The notes under the pieces were generated by a model. That model searched no databases, was not told where the DNA came from, and was given only the letters and a program-made list of their open reading frames with translations. A DNA stretch of 22,694 bases from Apostichopus californicus (taxonomy: Eukaryota; Echinodermata; Holothuroidea; Aspidochirotida; Stichopodidae): assembly GCA_020650975.1 (NCBI GenBank), contig JAIPMN010005947.1, positions 10,139 to 32,832 on the forward strand, given 5' to 3'. Positions 9,961-18,103 of the stretch are shown piece by piece. The position numbers were made by a program, and so were the translations under genes. Each line of letters opens with the position of its first letter. Positions within the stretch are counted from its first letter, which is position 1.

Positions 9961-10290
9961 GCAATATATGGAGAGTGTGTTTTTCTTTTTAAAAAAGAGA
10001 GGGTAAAGGGCTGGGAGAGTTCAAGGTCAGAAGAGCATCCTCTCGTCGTCGATGCGCACCAACAGTCTACAGTAGAGATATCGCTCCAAGCGATGAAGAA
10101 GTTTAAGCCAAACATAAGAAAAGAAGAGACAAGAAAGTGGTTCCAACATTTTTTCTGCGAAGAATCTTTGGATTTCATCAGAAAGTGGCGATGCTATCCA
10201 TTGGGGCATAATATCACCTTGAATAGAAGCTAGCCCAGAGAATTGGTTATCCAACCATGAAGGGGAAAAAAGCGATAGCACTATCAATTA
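9961..10290. other. Stop-poor island of uncertain nature (possible exon or element fragment)
   Basis: This stretch is more GC-rich than its flanks and open in several frames. On the plus strand a frame runs from just after the TAG at 9958 to the TAG at 10231 (90 codons). Its only ATG is at 10093, giving 46 residues; the downstream part contains a basic and aromatic stretch, KKFKPNIRKEETRKWFQHFF. The minus strand carries 73- and 86-codon frames (9957-10178 and 10027-10287). I recognise none of these peptides. The CG-containing stretch around 10040-10095 is unusual for the window. It could be a diverged exon, a decayed transposon fragment, or chance. It lies just left of the 91-bp array. Confidence 0.2.
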
Positions 10291-10341
10291 AGTCATTAAT
10301 ATGTTTGAAATTTTAAAGCATAACAGGTTTCTTTGAAATTG

Positions 10342-11052
10342 TCCAATGGGGAACATTGTGGATGGTTTATAGTATAAAGCAGGTTTTTTCTAACCTTTTG
10401 GCCAAACCTACAGACTGCTACTCTATAATAAGATGACAATGGGAATATTGTGCATGGTTTATAGTATAAAGCAGCTTTTCTTAACCTTTCGGTCAAACCT
10501 ACAGACTGCTACTCTATAATAAGATGACAATGGGAACATTGTGCATGGTTTATAGTAAAAAGCAGGTTTTTTCTAACCTTTTGGCCAAACCTACAGACTG
10601 CTACTCTATAATAAGATGACAATGGGAACATTGTGCATGGTTTATAGTATAAAGCAGCTTTTCTTAACCTTTCGGCCAAACCTACAGACTGCTACCCTAT
10701 AATAAGATGACAATGGGAACATTATGCATGATTTATAGTATAAAGCAGCTTTTCTTAACCTTTTGGCCAAACCTACAGACTGCTACTCTATAATAAGATG
10801 ACAATGGGAACATTGTGCATGGTTTATAGTATAAAGCAGCTTTTCTTAACCTTTTGGCCAAACCTACAGACTGCTACTCTATAATAAGATGACAATGGGA
10901 ACATTGTGCATGGTTTATAGTAAAAAGCAGGTTTTTACTAACCTTTTGGCCAAACCTACAGACTGCTACTCTATAATAAGATGACAATGGGAACATTGTG
11001 CATGGTTTATAGTATAAAGCAGCTTTTCTTAACCTTCTGGCCAAAGCTACAG
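10342..11052. repeat. 91/92-bp satellite-like array, 7.7 copies, two alternating subtypes
   Basis: Copies begin with GAACATTGTGCATGG at 10351, 10443, 10534, 10626, 10717, 10808, 10899 and 10991. Each continues with TTTATAGTATAAAGCAG, a variable T-rich block, TTTTGGCCAAACCTACAG and ACTGCTACTCTATAATAAG. Subtype B has CAGG plus a longer T run before CTAACC and is 92 bp. Subtype A has CAGCTTTTCTTAACC and is 91 bp. The order is B-A-B-A-A-A-B-A. Identity between copies is high, so the amplification is fairly recent or the array is homogenised. The last copy is cut after CTACAG, where the next array begins. Confidence 0.97.
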
Positions 11053-11965
11053 TTAGTTGTTGTTTGATCAGTAGATGTTAGTTGTTGTTAATTGATCAGT
11101 AGTCATTAGTTGTTGTTAATTAATCAGTAGTTGTTAGTTGTTGTTAATTGATCAGTAGTTGTTGGGTGTTGTTAATTGATCAGTAGTTGTTGGGTGTTGT
11201 TAATTGATCAGTAGTTGTTAATTGATCAGTTGTTGTTAGTTGCTGTTAATTAATCAGTAGTTGATAGTTTTGTTAATTGATCAGTAGTTGTAAGTTGTTA
11301 TTAATTAATCAGTAGTTGTTAATTGATCAGTAGTTGTTGGGTGTTGTTAAATTGATCAGTAGATGTTAGTTGTTGTTAATTGATCAGTAGTTGTTAATTG
11401 ATCAGTAGTCGTTAGTTGTTGTTAATTGATCGGTAGTTGTTAGTTGTTGTTAATTGATCAGTAGTTGTTAATTAATCAGTAGTTGTTAATTGATCAGTAG
11501 TTGTTAGATGTTGTTAATTAATCAGTAGTTGTTAGTTGTTGTTAATTGATCAGTAGTTGTTAATTAATCAGTAGTTGTTAGTTGTTGTTAATTGATCGGT
11601 AGTTGTAGGGTGTTGTTAAATTGATCAGTAGATGTTAGTTGTTGTTAATTGATCAGTAGTTGTTAATTGATCAGTAGTCGTTAGTTGTTGTTAATTGATC
11701 GGTAATTGTTAGTTGTTGTTAATTGATCAGTAGTTGTTAATTAATCAGTAGTTGTTAATTGATCAGTAGTTGTTAGATGTTGTTAATTAATCAGTAGATG
11801 TTAGTTGTTGTTAATTGATCAGTAGTTGTTAATTGATCAGTAGTCGTTAGTTGTTGTTAATTGATCGGTAGTTGTAAGTTGTTGTTAATTTGTCAGTAGT
11901 TTGTTAGATGTTGTTAATTAATCAGTAGTTGTTAGCTGTTAGTTATTGTTACTTTATCAGTAGTA
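11053..11965. repeat. 18/28-bp minisatellite built on TTGTTAATTGATCAGTAG
   Basis: The 18-bp unit is TTGTTAATTGATCAGTAG. A 28-bp version has TTGTTAGTTG inserted in front. The two forms are interspersed throughout. Frequent variants replace TTGATCAG with TTAATCAG or TTGATCGG, and TAGTTG with TAGATG or TAGTCG. A long block repeats with a 269-bp offset (TCGTTAG at 11409 and 11678; GTGTTGTTAAATT at 11341 and 11610), and part of it recurs at 11844. Many units contain the palindrome TGATCA. The array directly follows the 91-bp array without a spacer and degrades near 11930-11965. Confidence 0.97.
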
Positions 11966-13534
11966 GCTGGTCTCTAAGCTATAGCTTCATTTGAAAAGTA
12001 ATCCTACACTTCAACACCATGTTCAAGACATTTCATTTCTGAACTCCTAGCAATGAATGCTACAAAAGGTTTTATGTTGTGTTCATATCTTTGGTAGAAA
12101 TTGCACTGCATTGAGAAGAAGCATCCAAACATGTAATGATGTAATTATATATATATATCACTATTGTGCAGATGTTACTGCGTAGGAAGCTTACGAACTT
12201 GGTATGATTTCTGTTGGTACTTAAAATTGATGATGTGTAGTTACACGGTTGACTATTTAATAAGAGCTGTATTTAAAGCTAACTACTATATTCCAAGGTA
12301 AGATACAGTTGCATTTCATTATCTGATAAATTTCATTTATACCAGTATAGTCCTATAAACTGTGTGCCTGGCAAAGTTTAAAAAACAAGCATGTATTAAA
12401 CACCTGAAGGGATGACTTAATTAGGTAAGAAACTTAATATGATTTATATGTTGAAGACTACAGTTAAAAACACTGTTGTCTATCCAAGCTTTATTTCTTT
12501 ACCATTTTAAAATTTTTTTTAGAAAGTGGCTAAACTAATGAGTCTGTCTGAGTTTCTTTAAAAAATTCATAAAACAGTGAATCCAGGTTAATGTTTCGGC
12601 CAGTACCTAGGAGCTGACCTCATCCTCAACGTTGCCTTAAAGGAGCATACTTGCACATGTTACAGCTGAATATCTTGCAAAACTAGAGAAAAATTCATAA
12701 CTCAATTGTTTATTCATTGACTATGATATAATATCAAGACTAGAATGCTGCAGGAATTCAAACAAAGGTAGAGCTGCTTTTCTGGTTTACAACTAGTTAA
12801 ATTGGTGCCTCTCACTAAAAAGAAAAGAAACCTGAAGAAGTTTAATTCCAGAAATGACTAGAAAGGTATAATGATAATATGTAAACAATAATCCTTCACA
12901 TCTTCTGGACAAGTTGAGATCTAGAGTTTGTATCTTTGTGTTTAAAATATCCAGATTTTTTATGCTTTCGAATAGCATGCTTGAGGTCAAATATCATTTT
13001 AAGAGGTTAAATTCTGAAGCTATACACTTTGTTGATTGTACATAGCATAATGTGTTTCATAAATGTGAAAATACATAAGATGCATATGAGTGATAGTTGA
13101 GATATTGGTCTGAACTATATATACACACTCTGATATTTGAGGTGAAATGTATGTTGTACTTGTTAATGGTATTTAATGCACTGGACTGTGTGTCTATTTA
13201 CAGTAAAGTGCACAGTACGGCCGTCAGTTAAGATTGGATACATTTTGGTTCAGAATACTCCTCGGTCAGGTGAAATAAATCAAATCGGATAAACTGTGTA
13301 GTTTTACTTGATTGTAGACTATTCTAACCCTCATAGCTGTTTAAATGCTTCTGGGCAACAAAACATTTCAACTGCTTCATCTAAATCTATCAGTTGATTG
13401 TGTTGAAAAGGTTAAAACCCATCTCTTGGTAAATATACCTGTGTAATGGTCCAAACCAGAGTTACTGATGCCATGCATAAAGCATAAGCATAACATGTAA
13501 AAGTCTAAACATTACCACAAAAGTTAAAAGCTTA
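11966..13534. other. Non-coding stretch with one short (TA)n run
   Basis: AT-rich DNA. A (TA) run of about seven units lies at 12145-12158. A 65-codon minus ORF (12793-12990) shows no motif. A phrase at 12590-12630 (GTTTCGGCCAGTACCTAGGA) faintly recalls 3' regions of invertebrate retroelements but is too short to call. No genes or RNA were seen. Confidence 0.55.
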
Positions 13535-13775
13535 GATCTTGAGTTTGACACTTGGTATGTAGAACCACCTTAGTGATTTCATGAAGAAATTTTTGTTTTA
13601 TATGGAGATCAATAGTTGATCATTTGAATTCAATGGAGGTCAAAATCTCAAAAACCTTGTAAGCACATGAACTCAAAACGTAACAACTTGGATGAAGTTC
13701 ATATTCGGTATGTATGTATATCCGCCTTACTGATTTTGTGTAGGTCAACCATCAAAGGTCATTGAAGAAAGGCAA
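13535..13775 (+). repeat. Diverged copies of the AGGTCA-core repeat seen at 7880-8605
   Basis: Two copies can be followed. ACACTTGGTATGTAGAACCACC (shortened here to its core TTGGTATGT at 13552) matches TTCGGTATGT at 13704, an offset of 153. The second copy is preceded by CTTGGATGAAGTTCATATTC, nearly the same as the block at 7883-7900. Cores GGAGGTCAAAATCTCAAAAA and GTAGGTCAACCATCAAAGG follow. The order of blocks is the same as in the 7880-8605 array. Confidence 0.75.
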
Positions 13776-14212
13776 ATGTTGGAGAAAGTTTGAATAATGT
13801 CTGAAAAGGACATCTGTCAAAGTCTGAAATCCTTGTTGTGACAGTCTGTAACATAACATGAAAATTATGTTTGTCATTTAATGTCAATCCATATCAATTT
13901 GGGGTATAAACAGGATTTTGTAATAATGCTCTTGATAACCATCAATTTTTCAGTGCTCAATGAAACTTAATTGCTATAGTTAAGATGCTTCTGGTATTAA
14001 AGTAATGTTTGGTACTTGTTTGAGTTTCATCAGTATTTTATGATGTGAAAATTCTGCAGGTATAATTAAATAATTTGAGATATTACAACCATCTTTAATT
14101 ATAACAATTACAACAAATTTGTTTATCTCCATTCCTTTACAAAAAAATGCCACCCTTGAATCCCATCCCATATTTCATGCTACTGTTTCATCTGCAAAAC
14201 CAAAATGAGAAT
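13776..14212. other. Non-coding stretch, nothing recognised
   Basis: AT-rich sequence with only a 63-codon minus ORF (13980-14171) of no recognisable kind. Confidence 0.55.
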
Positions 14213-14434
14213 GTAGGAGTTTAAACACAAAGTATAGACTATTGAATGTTTCAAGCATATATGTGGCTGTAGGAGTTTAAACACAAAGTATAGACTATTG
14301 AATGTTTCAAGCATATATGTGGCTTTAGGAGTTTAAACACAAAGTATAGACTATTGAATGTTTCAAGCATATGTGGCTGTAGGAGTTTAAACACAAAGTA
14401 TAGACTATTGAATGTTTCAAGCATATATGTGGCT
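14213..14434. repeat. 56-bp tandem repeat, 4 copies
   Basis: The unit begins GTAGGAGTTTAAACACAAAG and continues TATAGACTATTGAATG, TTTCAAGCATATATGTGGCT. TTAAACAC occurs at 14221, 14277, 14333 and 14387, so the periods are 56, 56 and 54. The third copy has lost one AT in ATATAT. Copies are otherwise almost identical, which indicates recent expansion. The repetitive minus-strand ORF at 14251-14493 is a by-product. Confidence 0.97.
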
Positions 14435-14493
14435 TGCTTGATTGATGTCACATTTAGACTTGCTCGATTGATGTCACATTTAGACTTGCTCAA
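14435..14493. repeat. 26-bp tandem repeat, 2.3 copies
   Basis: TGCTTGATTGATGTCACATT plus TAGACT at 14435-14460 is repeated at 14461-14486 with one difference (TTG to TCG), and TGCTC begins a third copy. It follows the 56-bp array with no spacer. Each copy contains TGATGTCA, a CRE/AP-1-like octamer, probably by chance. Confidence 0.92.
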
Positions 14494-14642
14494 GTCTTCA
14501 GCCTTGAAGGACCATTAAAATTGTGATATATCTCCAAATGGATTAAGATTTTTCTCACATGATAGGTGAAGTTGTGTTTTTCAGATAGACCAGGTATAAA
14601 ATAATTGGCTTTGCTTCTCCATGTTATGTGAGATCTAGTAAT

Positions 14643-14676
14643 TACGGGAGGCGGAGGGGGGGGGGGGGGAGGATGT
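14643..14676 (+). repeat. G-rich tract with a long G run
   Basis: GGGAGGCGGA is followed by an uninterrupted G run of about 14 and then GAGGATG. It has G-quadruplex potential, and its assembled length is likely unreliable. Confidence 0.8.
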
Positions 14677-15571
14677 TATTCATCATATATTTTTCCCATT
14701 TTGGCCCCCAACTTTATAAGTCTTACCAACTTTAGATCACAAAATGTCACAAATTTTAACAGAATAAACACAGAAGCTGTATTAAAAGTTAACCAAGAAT
14801 TTGACAGAATGTGCAAATATTATGGTATTACTTGTAGATATTAGCTTGATTTTATAGCTTAAAAATGTTTTTCAAACTATTAGTTTTAGACTCAACAATA
14901 TTAAAAGACTGGCTGAGGCTCTGCATGTCATCAAAGTGTAGAATGATGTTATCTATGCTACTTTAAAATTTTGCAGCAAGATGCTGGTACTGACTTCAGC
15001 CAAGATGTTGAGGAGACTATGATTGTTCCTAAATGTGAGGCTACATGCAGGCTCTGTTTTGATGGAATCTTGCATTCTTTCTTTGTGGGGATGAGGGGGA
15101 GGGGGGCCCCCACAACCAGAAGGTATAAAGATATTGTACCTTTCTGTTAGGGTACAATTGCAGGTTAGATGGCAATGTATTATTTCTGTCATGTTACGGT
15201 ACGCCAGGCAATTCTCTGTATCTTAGATAAAGCAATGATGTACATCTTCACGGTTTGGTTCTCCCCTGCCCTTGAATTTCTAAAGCATCGTAACCCTGCA
15301 AAAATGATCTTAAGTGACATTGGTGGGCGGCAGATTTCCGATAGTTGAAAGCAAGGCTGTTTAGAGTCTTTGAAAATTCTTTCATTCAAGTTAACTAAGT
15401 TCTTTTGTCAAGGAAAAGAAACAGGTTGTAAAAGGTCAGGGATATTAAAGCAACATACAGTCATTTTGATATACTAAAATCTCCAATGGACCTTGGTGCT
15501 AGGGTATTTGACCATTTGACTTTAGGGGAAATGATCCTTTAAATGTCAGATGTTCATCAAATGAAGTGGCA
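14677..15571. other. Non-coding stretch, one G-rich hairpin
   Basis: Apart from the hairpin at 15083-15115, I see only short minus-strand ORFs (14953-15192, 79 codons; 15189-15389, 66 codons) without motifs. The Pro-rich segment of the first comes from the G-rich tract. Confidence 0.55.
15083..15115 (+). repeat. 8-bp inverted repeat enclosing a polypurine loop
   Basis: TTGTGGGG (15083-15090) pairs exactly with CCCCACAA (15108-15115). The 17-nt loop between them is almost entirely G and A, with a GGGGG run and a GGGGGG run. The hairpin and a G-quadruplex would compete for the same bases. Confidence 0.65.
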
Positions 15572-15870
15572 GGACTACATAGTCTAACATGCAGGCCATT
15601 TGGACTACATAGTCTAACATGCAGGCCATGTGGACTACATTGTCTAACATGCAGGCCATTTGGACTACATAGTCTAACATGCAGGCCATTTGGACTACAT
15701 CTAGTCTAACATGCAGGCCATGGACTACATAATCTAACATGCAGGCCATTTGGACTACATAGTCTAACATGCAGGCTGTGGACTACATAGTCTAACATGC
15801 AGGCTATGTGGACTACATAGTCTAACATGCAGGCCATTTGGACTACATAGTCTAACATGCAGGCCATTTG
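15572..15870. repeat. 30-bp tandem repeat, about 10 copies
   Basis: The unit is TGGACTACATAGTCTAACAT followed by GCAGGCCATT. Copies begin at 15601, 15631, 15661, 15691, 15721 and 15751, with a 2-bp CT insertion in the 15691 copy offset by a 2-bp loss at its end, and GGCTGTGG or GGCTATG variants later. Because 30 is divisible by 3, the minus strand reads as a decapeptide repeat (ACMLDYVVQM) in the 74-codon ORF at 15546-15770. A start, conserved context and flanking exons are missing, so I treat this as a minisatellite. Confidence 0.97.
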
Positions 15871-15899
15871 GTCAGTTCCTCAGATGAAATACAAGATAA

Positions 15900-16265
15900 A
15901 AAGTTACCCTGGGAACAAGACCAACAATCAAACTGCTGATCCACTCTCAACTCCAGACCCCTCACATTGATACTGTACTGTGCGATCTTAGGCAAATGTG
16001 TATCATGTCTTGAGAATTGGAATAGATACTACACATAATCTAACCCAAACGACCGGGAATACTTTTTAAGAAAAGTCACCCAAGAAAGAACCTGGGCACA
16101 AGAAAATGAAACAACTGAACGACTGATCCTCTCTCAACCCCAGTCCGCTTGCATCGAGCCTGTGACTGTGTGATCATCATCAGGTGTGAACAGCATTCCC
16201 TTGAAGGTGTAAATAATGCTACACAGGATCTTAGCCTAAAGTTGGGGAATATGATCAGGAAACAC
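15900..16265. repeat. Diverged two-copy tandem repeat, unit about 185 bp
   Basis: CTGGGAACAAGA at 15909 matches CTGGGCACAAGA at 16092. GATCCACTCTCAACTCCAG at 15938 matches GATCCTCTCTCAACCCCAG at 16125. CTGTGCGATC matches CTGTGTGATC, and ACACATAATCTAACCC (16031) matches ACACAGGATCTTAGCC (16221). Offsets run from 183 to 190 bp, so the two copies are collinear with small indels. The unit is more GC-rich than its surroundings and lies directly after the 30-bp array. I do not recognise the family. Confidence 0.8.
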
Positions 16266-17792
16266 TTTGCATATCGGATTAATGATGAGTACTTATCTTA
16301 AATCATTCATTTCCCTCAATTATTTATGATGAAAGTTTGCACGTTGATTGTACGTAGTACAATCCCTTTAAGTTACACACAAACAACAATAGTAAACAAA
16401 CAATAAACACACAAAGAATTGTTCACTGCACAAAACTATACAAGTATGATCGATGTGAAACATGCATCACTTAGTTACTTATTTATACTGATTAATTAAC
16501 TTTTAAATCATGTTTAAATAACCATGCCCACTTCATGAATATGCAATAAGCAGATAGATGGAAACAGTAAAACAACCTATTTAAGCTACATAATTGGGCA
16601 ACTAATGTAACAGCAGTTTTCAACAAAACACTGACATATATACGAAGTGCACAAGCGTGTTGTAGCAAATGCACATAAAAATTTGGTCGGAAGTGATGGC
16701 TACCATTTACCTAGCTGGCCCTGCTAACTACCTGCTAGTTGTACTTGATGGCAAGAGAATGTTTTGGTACGTCAGATGATGTTTACAAACAAAAATAATA
16801 TGCCAGTTCGTTCCTTGGGAAAATCTGATGAGAAGTGAGTATTTTCTATATGAGGGCAACCTGCTTCTTTCCGTAATGAAACAAATCATATCGTGTACAC
16901 AATAACCCTATACATTGTTCTTACCGCAATTCTTTCATGATGTAAATACGAAATTATACAGATTACTTTCAGCAATGGAGGCATTCAGAGCTAGAACAAC
17001 TTCTTCCAGAATTGTAAAATGCTTCACCCATTAATTAGATTTTAGGCTTCATTATGAAGGTAATCTGAGCGTCTCTCCTCTCTTAGTTTGGAACTTTTTC
17101 TATGTGCTAAAGTTAAACCACACATTTGAATCCTATATTGTACAAAGACATTTTATAGAACTTGTATCATGATACGTTTATGCTCATGGTACTCAGACAT
17201 CTTTTAGCATAAATAAAAAATTAAAGCAACAAATATTAGTACAAAGTTTAATAATCAAATTTAGAAATTTAAGTAAAGAACAACAAATGATTTAAGTAAA
17301 AAACAAAACAATGTCAGTTTTTATGTATACCACACATTCAGTTAGCCACTTAATTACATTTTAATTACGAATTCAGATTTGGCAATTACTAATATGCATA
17401 TATCTATCTTGAGAGGTAAATGTTTGTAGCACATTTCATACATTCTCTCCCTTATCAAGTTCTCTTCAAAGTTTCTTTCATGAATTCTTCAGTGCTTCAC
17501 TGATTGTCCTCTCATTGAATCTTGAGTTATATTTGAATTTTCCATTAGCTGTTTGGCCTTTTGAAACCTGTGGGTTACTTTGAGTTATGTATATTTCAGG
17601 GCTAGATAAAACATTGACAACAGACAAGGCAGTGTCACATTACTCTCAAGCATGGTTCAAGTCCATATATCATATAAACTATAGTCATCTTTTTGCTCAT
17701 TTTTTGTTTTATTTTAAATTCTGATTTAGATAAGAAAAACTTGGTTGATGTGATATATTCATATCACTGCAGGTCATTGGTTATTATCCTCA
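16266..17792. other. Non-coding stretch, nothing recognised
   Basis: AT-rich DNA with only a 60-codon minus ORF (16492-16674). It contains one short perfect hairpin (16346-16364). No RNA gene, tandem array or element was seen. Confidence 0.55.
16346..16364. repeat. 8-bp perfect inverted repeat, 3-nt loop
   Basis: GATTGTAC (16346-16353) and GTACAATC (16357-16364) are exact reverse complements around GTA. It would form a small tight hairpin; no other feature is linked to it. Confidence 0.65.
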
Positions 17793-17800
17793 AATATGCT
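17793..17800. repeat. Left target site duplication AATATGCT
   Basis: The 8 bases AATATGCT immediately before the MITE match the 8 bases immediately after it (18096-18103) exactly. An 8-bp duplication is characteristic of hAT superfamily transposition. Confidence 0.85.
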
Positions 17801-18095
17801 CAGGCGCGTAGCCAGGAATTTGCCAAGGGAGGGGCGAAACTGTAGATTCGGCATTGCAAACTATCTAAGCGTAGCACCACCATGATTGGCGCGAAGCGTT
17901 CAAGAAAATTTTGGCTGAAAATGCCTCCCAGATTGCTGGAAATGGCACCTCCCAGGCCTTGTAAGTTGCATCTTTAAGCATTTTCTCTTTTGAAAATACC
18001 AGCGATATCATAAAAACATTAAAAAAATTTTTTTAAAATATGCTCAAGGGGGGGCGGCTGCCCCTTCGTCCCCCCCCCCCTTGGCTACACGCCTG
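17801..18095 (+). mobile_element. Non-autonomous hAT-like MITE, 295 bp
   Basis: The left end is CAGGCGCGTAGCCAGG and the right end, read inward on the other strand, is CAGGCGTGTAGCCAAGG. These are terminal inverted repeats of about 16 bp with one substitution and one 1-base offset. The element begins with CAG and ends with CTG, as hAT elements commonly do, and is bounded by identical 8-bp AATATGCT copies. It encodes no protein; at 295 bp it must rely on a transposase supplied elsewhere. Subterminal G/C tracts (GGGAGGGGCG near the left end; a 10-bp inverted repeat CAAGGGGGGG at 18045 with CCCCCCCTTG at 18074) are distinctive. The TSD is intact, which suggests a fairly recent insertion. Its orientation is arbitrary. 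hAT is the best fit, though other 8-bp-TSD groups are possible. Confidence 0.87.
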
Positions 18096-18103
18096 AATAT
18101 GCT
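18096..18103. repeat. Right target site duplication AATATGCT
   Basis: This is an exact copy of the octamer at 17793-17800, directly after the terminal CTG of the MITE. Confidence 0.85.

Noticed and set aside
10380..10410. Resemblance of GCTTTTCTTAACCTTTTGGC to the 5' end of U2 snRNA
   Set aside because: Only the CTTTTGGC part is shared. The branch-point-pairing and Sm regions of U2 are absent from the 91-bp unit.
12590..12640. Retroelement 3'-end-like phrase GTTTCGGCCAGTACC
   Set aside because: It is too short and isolated; no reverse transcriptase, terminal repeat or tail could be seen around it.
14251..14493. Minus-strand 80-codon ORF with repeated MLETFNSLYFVFK
   Set aside because: It is produced entirely by the 56-bp and 26-bp tandem repeats.
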